Shown: piece by piece, positions 1 through 8,841 of the stretch
Layout: every line of letters starts with the position of its first letter
Numbering within the stretch: the first letter of the stretch is position 1
Source of the DNA: Desulfopila sp. IMCC35008
GTDB lineage: Bacteria > Desulfobacterota > Desulfobulbia > Desulfobulbales > Desulfocapsaceae
Assembly (NCBI RefSeq): GCF_010646885.2
Contig: NZ_CP050700.1
Coordinates: 1,824,501 to 1,888,500, forward strand
DNA: 64,000 nt
Direction: 5' to 3'
Notes under the pieces: model-generated
The model's input: the letters and a program-made list of their open reading frames with translations, nothing else
Told to the model about the DNA's origin: nothing
Database searches by the model: none
Translations under genes and position numbers: made by a program

Positions 1-1
1 T

Positions 2-1201
2 CTTCGATTTCATCCAGAGCCCTCGGGTGAACGTGTCGCTGTGACCTTAAAGGAAATGCGTGTCAGGGGAGATGAACAAAATAATGCAAAGAATGATGAA
101 ACGGTAACCCTGCCGATCCCTGAAAAATTGACCGATTCGTTCGAGCATGTAGATATTTACAAGGTTGATACGGCTCATAGAGATGGTGGCACGAAGGGCT
201 TGCCAACAGCGCCTTTTAAAGCTGAGATTATTACTCTTCGGAAACAGCTCCAGCGGGACCAGGTTGATATCAGGAGAAGAGTATGGGAAACTGCTCATGC
301 TGAGGAGTTACAAGGCAGCACTATCCTGAAAGGCACGAAACAGGGAAAGCAGAGACCGGGTACGAAAAGGAGCAGAGGATCTAAACTTCCACTGGAGTGG
401 TGGCTCCGGGTCGACTCGGTGCGAACCCTGCAGACCAAAATGGAGCTGACTCCTGACCGATTCCTTATTGAGATGGATCGCTATAATGTTCAGCAGGCCG
501 GTCAGTTAAAGAAAATGCTGGGTAAAAGGATGCGTTCTGTCATCTGGGCCTTGCCGACTGTTATCAGTGATCGGGGAATCGCCAAGTATCAAAAACAGAT
601 CCGGACCTTACTGAGGGCTGGTTTTCGTTCATTTCAGATAGGGCACTTGAGTCAGGTTTTCTTTTTTGGCGGTGAACGGGTGTTTCTTAGTGGTGATTAT
701 AGCCTGAACCTCATAAATAATCAGGCTTTGTTAACGGTTGCCGAAGCTGGTCTGGAAAACGCGCAATTGTCAATTGAGGCGGATAAGGAAAGCCTTCGAC
801 AAGCATTGCTCGGTTACAAGCAGCTTCATGTACCAGCTGCTTCAAGGGGTGGTGGAAAACGGAACATGCGGTTGGGATTGACCGTGTATGGTGCACCACC
901 ACTCTTCACATCAAGAATCGATGCTTCTTTCTTCCAGCATGAAAAACCAATTGTGAGCCCGAAGCAGGAGAATTTCGTAATCAGCAAGGGAGATGGTGTT
1001 ACCCTGACCCGTCCGCTTCGGCCGTTTTCATTGTTGCCGTATCTGGACGAACTAAAACGGCTGGGGCTTGATTATGTGATCATTGATACCACCGGTGGCA
1101 GGAGCACCAAAAAAGATTTCCAGGAAATAAGCGACCGGCTTTCAGGAGTTGCCCGACTCCCTAAACTGCCGACCTTTAACTACCTTGGAAAACTGGAATA
1201 G
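2..1201 (+). CDS. Peptidase U32 family protein, C-terminal part (5' end outside window)
   Basis: The frame is open from base 2, so the GTG at 41 is internal and the gene starts before the window. The visible 400 residues resemble the C-terminal half of U32-family proteins (YhbU/RlhA type, once called collagenase-like; RlhA takes part in 23S rRNA cytidine hydroxylation). Supporting stretches are SLNLINNQAL followed by a GLENAQLSIE segment, the TVYGAPPLFTSRI region, and a C-terminal RPLRPFSLLPYLDELKRLG segment typical of the family's last strand-helix unit. It converges on the next gene, with only two bases between the stop codons. The catalytic N-terminal part is not visible, so the exact subfamily stays open. 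Confidence 0.75.
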   Translation, partial: LRFHPEPSGERVAVTLKEMRVRGDEQNNAKNDETVTLPIPEKLTDSFEHVDIYKVDTAHRDGGTKGLPTAPFKAEIITLRKQLQRDQVDIRRRVWETAHAEELQGSTILKGTKQGKQRPGTKRSRGSKLPLEWWLRVDSVRTLQTKMELTPDRFLIEMDRYNVQQAGQLKKMLGKRMRSVIWALPTVISDRGIAKYQKQIRTLLRAGFRSFQIGHLSQVFFFGGERVFLSGDYSLNLINNQALLTVAEAGLENAQLSIEADKESLRQALLGYKQLHVPAASRGGGKRNMRLGLTVYGAPPLFTSRIDASFFQHEKPIVSPKQENFVISKGDGVTLTRPLRPFSLLPYLDELKRLGLDYVIIDTTGGRSTKKDFQEISDRLSGVARLPKLPTFNYLGKLE

Positions 1202-1203
1202 GG

Positions 1204-2304
1204 TTAATTTGTTTTCTTACCTCGACCTTCGTCCACCTGTCGCATACCTTCCATCAGCAGTTTCATAAAAAAGCCGATTTCCGGAATTTCGAAATCTTCC
1301 GGTGGAATGCCAGGGGTGAACCGAAACCGGCCGGTACTCTCCTTTAATACCTGATAAAATGCGGAGTCGCCTACATAATCGTTGTACTTGGCTTTTATCA
1401 GGGACCCCTGCCTGAACGAGAATCGGGCTGTTCCTTTCGAGAGCTCGGTGATGGTCAGGATGCCGGTCTTGGTATTGGCGTTCAGTGTCTGGAACAGTGC
1501 CTCCGGAGGTATTTCCGCAAGATTTCCTATCATTCCGGATGAGAGATCCTCGGCCCTGATCTGGTTGGAAATTTTTAGTCGTTCGGCCATAAGCCTTGAG
1601 AAAAAGAGCTGGATGGCCGGAAAACGGTCGAGGATTTTCTTGAAATTTCTCTGGTCGATGAAAAGTATGGAAGTCGGTTCAACAACCTGGATCGTCGCAT
1701 TAACGGAGTCGTTGCAGATAAGGCTCATCTCTCCGAAGACATCGCCTTTTCCCAGGCTGGATATGATAAGTCCTGCATCATTGAGGACATTGACCATGCC
1801 TGAGACAACAATGTAAAAATGACCGCCGGGGTCTCCCTTGCGAATAACAATATCGCCTTTTTGGTACTTTACCAGTTGGAAGAAGCTGATAACCGTATCG
1901 AAGTTTTTTTCGTCAATATACTTGAAAAAGGCAAAGTCGCTCAGCATGTGTACCATCGAACCGATTTCGTTTGATAACTGTTGGTCCGAGCCTGTAAACT
2001 GAAGCCTGTCGTCGCGTGAATGCTCCAACTTGATTGATCCTGTACAACCGCTACAGCTGATCATGCAAACGGGGATCTGGTCGCCTCTCTCATACTGAAT
2101 GATGATTTTAGCGAGATCTCCATTGAGGATTTTACACACCTTTTTGTCATCGGGGTAATTGACAATGGCAGTGGTGATAAAGGTATTTTCCTTGTTACTG
2201 GATATGGGGATGGCAATACCCGTCAAGTTGAACGAATCGCCATACAGATACAGAGGACAGCTACGATTCTCGACTATCCTGAATACTACCTTAGGGAATC
2301 CCAT
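1204..2304 (-). CDS. Cyclic-nucleotide-binding-domain protein with C-terminal DUF4388 (PATAN-like) region
   Basis: A cytosolic protein of 366 residues in three parts. Residues 1-90 resemble the small TIGR04076-type domain and contain three Cys (80, 84, 87). Residues about 120-235 form a cNMP-binding fold with the FGEMSL phosphate-cassette motif at 190-195. Residues about 255-355 match the DUF4388 pattern (IPPEALFQTLNANTKTGIL), found in deltaproteobacterial signalling proteins. There is no helix-turn-helix, kinase or cyclase output, so it probably acts as an adaptor or allosteric sensor. The Arg that normally binds the cyclic phosphate in the cassette is replaced by Asn202, so cAMP or cGMP binding is doubtful. 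The ATG is the first of the ORF. Confidence 0.8.
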   Translation of the reverse strand: MGFPKVVFRIVENRSCPLYLYGDSFNLTGIAIPISSNKENTFITTAIVNYPDDKKVCKILNGDLAKIIIQYERGDQIPVCMISCSGCTGSIKLEHSRDDRLQFTGSDQQLSNEIGSMVHMLSDFAFFKYIDEKNFDTVISFFQLVKYQKGDIVIRKGDPGGHFYIVVSGMVNVLNDAGLIISSLGKGDVFGEMSLICNDSVNATIQVVEPTSILFIDQRNFKKILDRFPAIQLFFSRLMAERLKISNQIRAEDLSSGMIGNLAEIPPEALFQTLNANTKTGILTITELSKGTARFSFRQGSLIKAKYNDYVGDSAFYQVLKESTGRFRFTPGIPPEDFEIPEIGFFMKLLMEGMRQVDEGRGKKTN

Positions 2305-2713
2305 TGTTTATCCTGAAAAAGTGTCTTTCGTCGCGAGTGCAGCAACGTTTATCTTTGTGACATCCTGATGACTTTAGTACCTTACTCCCTAAAAGCTGTC
2401 AAAAAAAAATTAGAAGGAAAATAATATTAAATTAACGGGTTGGAACTACCATCGCGGATCTTGTCCCATTTGTCACGGTTTGGTAAAATGTTACAACAAC
2501 TATATCCTCTGTGTCAATTACCAGAAGACCTTGGGAAAGTGTTATTTTGTCGCACTCTATCTTAGCTGTTGTGTTAAAATCTATAAAAAAACAACAACAT
2601 GCTATATTTAATAGCCCTGTTTATGATGTAAGTCTGAAAAAATGTTTGATTTCTTAAAGTATCTGACAAACGATAAATTGAAACAGGACCGCACGAAATC
2701 GTTGCGATATGTG
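2305..2713. other. Intergenic region without a recognisable gene
   Basis: This AT-rich stretch separates the minus-strand cNMP-domain gene from the rpsT promoter. It should hold the promoter of the cNMP gene, but I could not pick a convincing -35/-10 pair for it. A 29-codon ORF starts at 2642 and has no ribosome binding site; I do not regard it as a gene. Confidence 0.5.
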
Positions 2714-2742
2714 TTGACTTGCAGGGAATAGTATATTATAAA
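2714..2742 (+). promoter_or_regulatory. Sigma-70 type promoter of rpsT
   Basis: TTGACT at 2714-2719 and TATAAA at 2737-2742 are separated by 17 bases, close to the sigma-70 consensus. It lies about 125 bases upstream of the rpsT start codon, which implies a 5' leader of about 120 nucleotides. rpsT leaders are sites of autoregulation in E. coli; whether that applies here is inference. Confidence 0.65.
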
Positions 2743-2869
2743 TCTCTTCTTTTCCGATAAAAATACGTGCAGGATGGGACGGTAATATTATGTCAGGTCC
2801 GCATAAGTAATATGTAACCGGTAAACCCGGTCTAAATATACGAGAGTGATAAACAGGAGGAATTCATTC

Positions 2870-3142
2870 GTGGCTAATCATAAATCCGCAGAGAAAAGAA
2901 ATCGTCAATCCCAGGCTCGTCGTCTTCGTAACCGTATGAACAAAACCCGTATGAAGACAGAACTGCGAAAGGTGAATGAACTCATCGCTGCAGGTTCCGA
3001 GGAAGAAGCGAAAGCGGCATTGCAACAGGCCATCTCTGTTGTTGCCAAAACAGCGTCAAAGGGCACCATTCACAAGAAAACAGCATCACGTAGTATTTCA
3101 CGACTCACGAAGCGTGTAAACAAGATGCAGCCTCTTGTCTGA
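2870..3142 (+). CDS. rpsT: 30S ribosomal protein S20
   Basis: This 90-residue protein binds 16S rRNA during early assembly of the small subunit. It starts with the hallmark S20 sequence ANHKSAEKRNRQSQ and has the basic helical composition and C-terminal KTASRSISRLTKRVN segment of the family. The GTG at 2870 was chosen over an upstream in-frame ATG at 2846 because AGGAGG lies at 2855-2860 and the family begins at this residue. It is a single-gene transcription unit with its own promoter and a strong terminator, just ahead of the trp operon. Confidence 0.96.
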   Translation: MANHKSAEKRNRQSQARRLRNRMNKTRMKTELRKVNELIAAGSEEEAKAALQQAISVVAKTASKGTIHKKTASRSISRLTKRVNKMQPLV

Positions 3143-3190
3143 TTGCGACCATGCCGACCGGTATAAACCGGGAGTAGGCAGCTGAATTGA

Positions 3191-3226
3191 AAAGCCGTGG
3201 AATCATTGATTCCACGGCTTTTTTTG
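3191..3226 (+). terminator. Rho-independent terminator of rpsT
   Basis: A perfect 15-bp inverted repeat (arms 3191-3205 and 3207-3221; effective loop of a few bases) contains the GC-rich core GCCGTGG and is followed by a T run to 3225. It lies 50 bases after the rpsT stop and isolates rpsT from trpE. Confidence 0.92.
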
Positions 3227-3328
3227 TTTTCTGCCTCAAGATGCTGGACATTTTTATTATGTTATTGGTATGTTGCCAACTTGAGTAACAAGTTGTTATC
3301 CATAAGCTTCAACCCTTTCGTAATCCCC

Positions 3329-4834
3329 ATGTCTGAGAGAAATTATTACCCCGACCTTGCCGGATTTTCCAGCATGCTGGAAGAATCGCGCCTGGTACCG
3401 GTATTTACAGAAATCATTGCCGACCTCGATACGCCGCTTACGCTCTTTGCCAAAGTAGCTGAAGACCATAACCACACCTTCCTGTTTGAAAGTATGGAAG
3501 GTGGTGAGAAGTGGGGCCGATACTCATTTATTGGGTTTGACCCACTGCTCACGTTTGTATCGAAAGGTGATCAGGTTACCATTACTGAAACTGGTCGCAC
3601 CGGTATCAGGGAGAAAAGTCTGAAGACAGATCCGCTGGTTTGCCTGAGAAACCTGCTCTCCGACTTTAAGGCAGCAGAGTTGGAGGGGTTGCCGCGTTTT
3701 TGTGGTGGTGCTGTCGGTTATCTCGGATACGATATGGTTCGTTTCATGGAGGATCTGCCCGACTCCCATGCAGAGTTGGAATTTCCTGATTCCTCTTTTA
3801 TGATTCCCCGGATAGTTGTTGCTTACGACAGCCTGAAACAAAAGGTGACCGTGGTCTGCTGGATCAGGGTTGGCGATGAGGGGAACGAAAAACACCTCTA
3901 CGGTGAGGCACAAAAAGAAATCGATGAGGTGGTCGCCAGACTTCAGGGGCCTGTACCTCATTCATTTCTTCAGGAAGGGAACGGCAAAAGTAAAGATCAC
4001 CATAACTTTACCTCCAACATGGATAAGGAAAAATTCCATGATATGGTAAAGCGGGCCAAAGAGTATATCAGGGCAGGTGATATCATCCAGGTAGTTCTTT
4101 CCCAGCGGTTCCATACCCAGACAGAACTTTCTTCTACCCTTCTGTATCGGGCTCTTCGACATATTAACCCAAGTCCTTATCTGTTTTACCTCAAGTTAGG
4201 TGGGATCGTGCAGATAGGATCTTCGCCGGAGATTCTGGTTCGCAAGGAGGGAGATACCATTGAGCTGAGACCAATTGCCGGCACCAGGAAAAGAGGGGTC
4301 ACAGAAGAAGAAGACCTCGCACTCGAAAAAGAGCTGTTGGCCGACCCAAAAGAATGCGCAGAACATCTCATGTTGGTTGATCTGGGCAGAAATGACGTTG
4401 GACGTGTAGCAAGGGGTGGAGAAGTTGAAGTGCGCGACCTGCTGGTCATTGAACGTTATAGCCATGTGATGCATATTGTTTCTGGTGTGCATGGAGTTAT
4501 TGCCGAAGACAAGGATCAGTTCGATCTGATGGCTGCCTGCTTTCCGGCAGGGACAGTCAGTGGCGCACCAAAAATCAGGGCTATGGAGATAATTGATGAG
4601 CTGGAACCTGAAAGGCGTGGTCCATACGCCGGTTCTGTAGGATATTTCGGCTTTTCAGGCAATATGGATTTCTGCATCACCATCCGTACGTTCATTAAGA
4701 AAGGCAAGAACCTGTATGTCCAGGCGGGAGCCGGTATTGTGGCCGATTCCGATCCTGAGAAAGAGTATGAGGAAACCATAAATAAGTCCATGGGGCTGCG
4801 TAGGGCACTGGAACTGGCTGAAAAGGGTTTTTAA
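3329..4834 (+). CDS. trpE: Anthranilate synthase component I
   Basis: It converts chorismate to anthranilate, the committed step of tryptophan synthesis, with TrpG supplying ammonia. The 501 residues are a normal length. The N-terminal part carries [19 protein letters not shown], the tryptophan feedback-site region, and the C-terminal chorismate-binding part has [19 protein letters not shown] and [19 protein letters not shown]. The frame is open back to 3197 through the rpsT terminator, so that longer version cannot be genuine; ATG 3329 gives the family N-terminus but has no clear Shine-Dalgarno sequence. No attenuator-like leader was identified. It is followed after one base by trpG, the first step of a tightly packed operon. 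Confidence 0.93.
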   Translation: MSERNYYPDLAGFSSMLEESRLVPVFTEIIADLDTPLTLFAKVAEDHNHTFLFESMEGGEKWGRYSFIGFDPLLTFVSKGDQVTITETGRTGIREKSLKTDPLVCLRNLLSDFKAAELEGLPRFCGGAVGYLGYDMVRFMEDLPDSHAELEFPDSSFMIPRIVVAYDSLKQKVTVVCWIRVGDEGNEKHLYGEAQKEIDEVVARLQGPVPHSFLQEGNGKSKDHHNFTSNMDKEKFHDMVKRAKEYIRAGDIIQVVLSQRFHTQTELSSTLLYRALRHINPSPYLFYLKLGGIVQIGSSPEILVRKEGDTIELRPIAGTRKRGVTEEEDLALEKELLADPKECAEHLMLVDLGRNDVGRVARGGEVEVRDLLVIERYSHVMHIVSGVHGVIAEDKDQFDLMAACFPAGTVSGAPKIRAMEIIDELEPERRGPYAGSVGYFGFSGNMDFCITIRTFIKKGKNLYVQAGAGIVADSDPEKEYEETINKSMGLRRALELAEKGF

Positions 4835-4835
4835 G

Positions 4836-5438
4836 ATGCTTGTATTAATAGATAATTACGATTCATTCACTTATAATATTGTACAGACCATCATGGGTAA
4901 TTTTCGTGATGAAGGGGTGGATGAGGAAATCAAGGTATTCCGTAACGACAAGATCACCGTTAAGGAAATTGAACAACTCAATCCCCGTCGACTACTTATT
5001 TCCCCCGGGCCATGTACACCGCAGGAAGCAGGTATCTCAATAGAGGCTATCACGTACTTCAGTGGACGCCTGCCTATACTCGGTGTTTGTTTGGGTCACC
5101 AGTCTATGGGTGAGGCGTTTGGCGGAAAGACAATCCGTGCTTCACGTATCATGCATGGAAAAACGAGTCCCATGCACCACGACGGTAAGGGTGTTTTCAC
5201 GGATCTGCCCGATCCTTTTGACGGTATGCGTTATCATTCACTCATTGTAGATGAAGAGACGTTACCGGGTTGTCTGGAAATAACCTGCCGGACAGATGAA
5301 GGTGAACTTATGGGACTTCGTCATAAGGAACTGCCCATTGAGGGGGTTCAGTTTCATCCGGAGTCAATAATGACCCCGGCAGGCATCAGATTGTTAAAGA
5401 ATTTCATGGATGAAGATTATCCGGAAATGTTGAGGTAA
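4836..5438 (+). CDS. trpG: Anthranilate synthase component II (glutamine amidotransferase)
   Basis: A class I glutamine amidotransferase of 200 residues that supplies ammonia to TrpE. The visible motifs are DNYDSFTYN at the N-terminus, the nucleophile elbow LGVCLGHQ with its catalytic Cys, and the FHPES His-Glu pair near the C-terminus. The stop of trpE at 4832-4834 is one base from this ATG, which suggests translational coupling and equal expression of the two subunits. It could in principle also serve aminodeoxychorismate synthase (PabA), as some TrpG proteins do; the sequence does not decide that. Confidence 0.92.
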   Translation: MLVLIDNYDSFTYNIVQTIMGNFRDEGVDEEIKVFRNDKITVKEIEQLNPRRLLISPGPCTPQEAGISIEAITYFSGRLPILGVCLGHQSMGEAFGGKTIRASRIMHGKTSPMHHDGKGVFTDLPDPFDGMRYHSLIVDEETLPGCLEITCRTDEGELMGLRHKELPIEGVQFHPESIMTPAGIRLLKNFMDEDYPEMLR

Positions 5439-5506
5439 AGTCGTTCGCCAAGATAGGTGGCTATTATATATCGAGTCTATAAAGAGAAGGCACACAGAGG
5501 TTTAGG

Positions 5507-6541
5507 ATGGATATTCGCGAAGGTATACGGAGGGTAGTCGAAAAGGGTAGTTTAACAGAAGCTGAGATGCAGGAGGTGATGAACCAGGTTATGGGCGGGG
5601 AGGCCACTTCCGCTCAGATCGGATCGTTTATTACTGCACTTCGTATGAAAGGTGAATCCATTGATGAGATTGTAGGTGCTGTAAAAGTAATGCGCCAAAA
5701 AGCGACCTTTGTCGATACGGGTGTCGATACCGCAGGCGGGGAAACCCTGATGGATATCGTCGGGACCGGTGGTGACGGTGCGGGTACCTTTAATGTTTCA
5801 ACCACAACCTCATTTATCGTTGCCGCAGCCGGGATTCCTGTCGCGAAACATGGTAACCGGGCGGTTTCCTCAAAATGCGGAAGTGCTGATGTGCTGGAGG
5901 CGCTCGGCGTTAACCTCAGTATGCCAGCTGAAAAGGTCGCCGAGTGTGTCAAAACAGTGGGTATCGGTTTCCTGTTTGCCCCGATGCTTCATGGTGCCAT
6001 GAAACACGCCATCGGACCACGACGTGAAATAGGTATCCGTACAGTCTTTAATGTGTTGGGGCCAATGACCAACCCGGCCGGGGCAAATGTTCAGCTGACT
6101 GGTGTTTTTGCCAAGGAGCTGACATCAATACTGGCAGAGGTTCTGGTTCGTCTGGGCATGAAGCGAACCCTGGTAGTCTGGGGTGAGGGTAATCTTGATG
6201 AGATGACCATTACCGGTGAGACGTATGTTGCAGAAGGCAAAGACGGGAAGGTCTCTGAGTATGTTATAACCCCTGAGGATTGCGGCCTTCAGCGAGCCAC
6301 GATGGAACAGATAAAAGGTGGTGCAACTCCGGAAGAGTCAGCCGATCAGGTTCGTGCAGTGCTGAGGGGAGAGGAGGGGCCTAAGCTGGACATGGTGCTT
6401 CTTAATAGTGCAGGAGCACTTCTGGCTGCAGATAAAGTCGGTACCCTCACAGAAGGCGTCGAGATGGCCCGGCAGCTCGTTTCCTCAGGAAAAGCGCTGG
6501 ACAAACTGCAGCAGCTGATTACGTTTTCAGCAAATAATTGA
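5507..6541 (+). CDS. trpD: Anthranilate phosphoribosyltransferase
   Basis: It transfers phosphoribose from PRPP to anthranilate, the second step of tryptophan synthesis. The 344 residues are a full-length stand-alone enzyme, not fused to TrpG. Signature motifs are GTGGDGAGTFNVSTT (PRPP binding), KHGNRAVSSKCGSADVLEALG and GPMTNPAG. An AGAGG sequence lies upstream of ATG 5507. It comes 68 bases after trpG in the same direction and is followed by trpC. Confidence 0.95.
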   Translation: MDIREGIRRVVEKGSLTEAEMQEVMNQVMGGEATSAQIGSFITALRMKGESIDEIVGAVKVMRQKATFVDTGVDTAGGETLMDIVGTGGDGAGTFNVSTTTSFIVAAAGIPVAKHGNRAVSSKCGSADVLEALGVNLSMPAEKVAECVKTVGIGFLFAPMLHGAMKHAIGPRREIGIRTVFNVLGPMTNPAGANVQLTGVFAKELTSILAEVLVRLGMKRTLVVWGEGNLDEMTITGETYVAEGKDGKVSEYVITPEDCGLQRATMEQIKGGATPEESADQVRAVLRGEEGPKLDMVLLNSAGALLAADKVGTLTEGVEMARQLVSSGKALDKLQQLITFSANN

Positions 6542-6570
6542 TCCTGCCGTAACAAGGTGCAAAAGAAAGT

Positions 6571-7344
6571 ATGATTCTTGATACAATTGTTGAGAAGAAA
6601 AAGGAAGAAGTAGCCCAATTACATAAATCCGGCATTCTCCTGCCAGAACAGTTTCGTGAGAAAGAGATTGCGGCACCCCGTGGTTTTATAAGAGCATTGA
6701 CAGAATATGTTGGCGTCTCCATTATTGCGGAAGCTAAAAAGGCATCCCCTTCAAAAGGGGTTATCAGCCCGGATTTTGATCCGGTTGCCATTGCCGTAAA
6801 CTACGAGAAATGCGGTGCGCAGGCTCTATCGGTGCTTACAGATGTGGATTTCTTTCAGGGGCAGCTTTTGTATCTTATGCAGGTTCGGGAGGCCGTGAAA
6901 TTGCCGGTAATTCGAAAGGATTTTATTATCGACAGCTTACAGGTTCGCGAGGCCCAGGCCCACGGTGCTGATGCTATCCTGCTCATAGCCGCCATACTCG
7001 ATCTATACCAACTCCGGGATCTCCGTCAGCAGGCTGAACAATATGACATGGATGTGTTAGTAGAGGTTCATAATGAACAGGAGCTTGAGGTGACACTTGA
7101 AAGCGGGGCAGCTCTTGTCGGTATCAACAACAGGAACCTGAAAGATTTCACGATGGACCTGAACACCACCTTTCGTCTCAAAAAGTTAATTCCGGAGGGA
7201 ACTCCGGTGGTCAGCGAGTCCGGTCTCAAGTCAAAAGAAGATATAGATCGTCTTGCCGACGAGGGCATTGCCGCAGCTCTGATCGGTGAGTCGTTGATGA
7301 GAGCGGGTAGTTCCGGCACACTGTTAAGCGAATTACGTTCATAA
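6571..7344 (+). CDS. trpC: Indole-3-glycerol phosphate synthase
   Basis: It closes the indole ring from carboxyphenylamino-deoxyribulose phosphate. This TIM-barrel enzyme has 257 residues and is monofunctional (not fused to TrpF as in E. coli). The conserved EAKKASPSKG catalytic Lys/Glu segment, the VIRKDFIID strand, VGINNRNL and VVSESGL are all present, so it should be active. It lies 29 bases after trpD. Confidence 0.95.
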   Translation: MILDTIVEKKKEEVAQLHKSGILLPEQFREKEIAAPRGFIRALTEYVGVSIIAEAKKASPSKGVISPDFDPVAIAVNYEKCGAQALSVLTDVDFFQGQLLYLMQVREAVKLPVIRKDFIIDSLQVREAQAHGADAILLIAAILDLYQLRDLRQQAEQYDMDVLVEVHNEQELEVTLESGAALVGINNRNLKDFTMDLNTTFRLKKLIPEGTPVVSESGLKSKEDIDRLADEGIAAALIGESLMRAGSSGTLLSELRS

Positions 7345-7380
7345 CGAGTCTTCGGGCGTGAACTAATTAAGGATAGATTA

Positions 7381-8067
7381 ATGCAGAGAAGAACACGGAT
7401 CAAGGTGTGCGGTACAACAACTCTTCATGATGCAACAGCTGCAATCGATTGCGGAGTGGATGCGTTGGGCTTCATCTTTGTCGATTCGAGTCCCCGGTAT
7501 ATCTCGCCGGAGAAAGCACGTGAAATCACGATGAGACTACCACCATTTGTTCATTTTGTCGGCGTGTTTGTGGATCAGGACCCGGTGGAAATAAAAGAGA
7601 TATCACGATACTGCAATCTCTCAACCATTCAACTGCATGGCAAGGAAACACCGGACTATTGCCAGGTACTCCGTAAGACGGCCTCTCCGTGTACCGTCAT
7701 TAAGGCCTTTCGGGTTGGGGCCGATTCTTCAGCTGGTGATTTCAAAAAATATAGTGATTTCGTAGATGGCTACCTTCTGGATACCTATGTGAAAGGACAG
7801 GAGGGAGGTACCGGAGAGGTTTTCGACTGGTCTGTGATCGAGTCACTCAAACTCGATCTTCCCTTTATGTTGGCCGGAGGTCTAACCCCCGAGAATGTTG
7901 AAGCTGCCGTGTCCTCTGTAAGACCTTATGGGATTGATATAAATTCAGGAGTCGAAAAAGAACCTGGAGTAAAAGACCATGAAAAGCTTTTCAGCCTCAT
8001 TCAGAGGGTTCTCGAGTTCGACCGATTATCTGGCAACAACGAAGGCTCCGGTGTAACCATGGCGTAA
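7381..8067 (+). CDS. trpF: Phosphoribosylanthranilate isomerase
   Basis: It performs the Amadori isomerisation of phosphoribosylanthranilate. The 228 residues include KVCGTTTLHDA at the N-terminus (catalytic Cys), DALGFIF, IQLHG and the phosphate-binding LAGGLTPENV and DINSGVE segments. AAGGA precedes ATG 7381. It is the last trp gene here: trpB and trpA do not follow. Its final 13 codons plus stop overlap the 3' end of the opposite-strand rlpA by 42 bases, and the terminal SGNNEGSGVTMA tail is longer than the usual end of the barrel. Confidence 0.94.
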   Translation: MQRRTRIKVCGTTTLHDATAAIDCGVDALGFIFVDSSPRYISPEKAREITMRLPPFVHFVGVFVDQDPVEIKEISRYCNLSTIQLHGKETPDYCQVLRKTASPCTVIKAFRVGADSSAGDFKKYSDFVDGYLLDTYVKGQEGGTGEVFDWSVIESLKLDLPFMLAGGLTPENVEAAVSSVRPYGIDINSGVEKEPGVKDHEKLFSLIQRVLEFDRLSGNNEGSGVTMA

Positions 8068-8793
8068 AAGGGCTTTTTCTGCCCTGCGAGCCTTATCCAA
8101 CTCTTTTCCCGCATAGAGCTGTACTCGGTAAAAGGTCTTTCCCGGACCAAAATATTTCTGAATGATGGTGGTATGTCCAGCGTTTGTGAATCGTTTTTGC
8201 AAGTTAATAGCGTTTTGGCGGCGGGAGAACGAACCGATCTGGATGTAAAACTCCCCGTGTCGAAGATCAGGCAAGCCGGGGCCTTTACCATTTTGGGCTA
8301 AGGCTGTTTCCCTGGCCATCGCAACAATACGTACCCTAGCCGTTCCTTTACCCACCATATCGAGTTGTTTGGCCGCTTTGTAACTAAGGTCAATTACCCG
8401 TCCACGTACAAATGGTCCTCGGTCATTTATCCGTACCACCACTTCACGTTTATTGTCAATGTTCTGCACCAGCAACACGGTGTTCATGGGCAGGGTTTTG
8501 TGGGCGGCGGTCATATGGAACATATCATACCGTTCCCCGTTCGATGTGGGACGACCATGAAAATCCGGTCCATACCAGGAGGCAATACCCTCTTCAACAT
8601 ACCCTTTCGATGTCGGTATGGGAAAATAGGTTACCCGTTCGATAACATACGGTTTTTGAGTCGGATGGATGCGGCAGAAAGATTCTGTGGCTAGAACAGA
8701 ATTGAGGAGAAAGAGCAGTGAGGAAGTCAGGGCAAAAAATGTTTTTACCGATGGCCGTCCAGCCGGATAGAAGAAGGAAAAAAAGCCTGTCAT
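8026..8793 (-). CDS. rlpA: Septal ring lytic transglycosylase RlpA-type protein with SPOR domain
   Basis: An exported cell-wall protein of 255 residues. A hydrophobic N-terminal segment (about residues 15-35) acts as a signal or anchor. No lipobox is visible, unlike many RlpA lipoproteins. A double-psi beta-barrel follows, with GIASWYGPDFHGRPTSNGE, MTAAHKTLPMNT and VVRINDRGPFVRGRVIDLS, carrying the RlpA catalytic residues. The last about 75 residues form a SPOR domain (EFYIQIGSFSRRQNA) that binds glycan strands lacking stem peptides at the septum. ATG 8793 was preferred to a TTG at 8808. It is 48 bases downstream of the cytochrome gene and probably cotranscribed with it. Confidence 0.9.
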   Translation of the reverse strand: MTGFFSFFYPAGRPSVKTFFALTSSLLFLLNSVLATESFCRIHPTQKPYVIERVTYFPIPTSKGYVEEGIASWYGPDFHGRPTSNGERYDMFHMTAAHKTLPMNTVLLVQNIDNKREVVVRINDRGPFVRGRVIDLSYKAAKQLDMVGKGTARVRIVAMARETALAQNGKGPGLPDLRHGEFYIQIGSFSRRQNAINLQKRFTNAGHTTIIQKYFGPGKTFYRVQLYAGKELDKARRAEKALLRHGYTGAFVVAR

Positions 8794-8841
8794 TATAAAT
8801 GTTCTCAAACAGAAGAGTGTATCGGGTAACTCTCAGAGGTT

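Noticed and set aside
2642..2731. A 29-codon ORF upstream of rpsT
   Set aside because: No ribosome binding site and overlapped by the rpsT promoter.
3197..3328. A 44-residue N-terminal extension of TrpE
   Set aside because: It would begin inside the rpsT terminator hairpin and has no ribosome binding site; the family begins near residue 45 of that frame.
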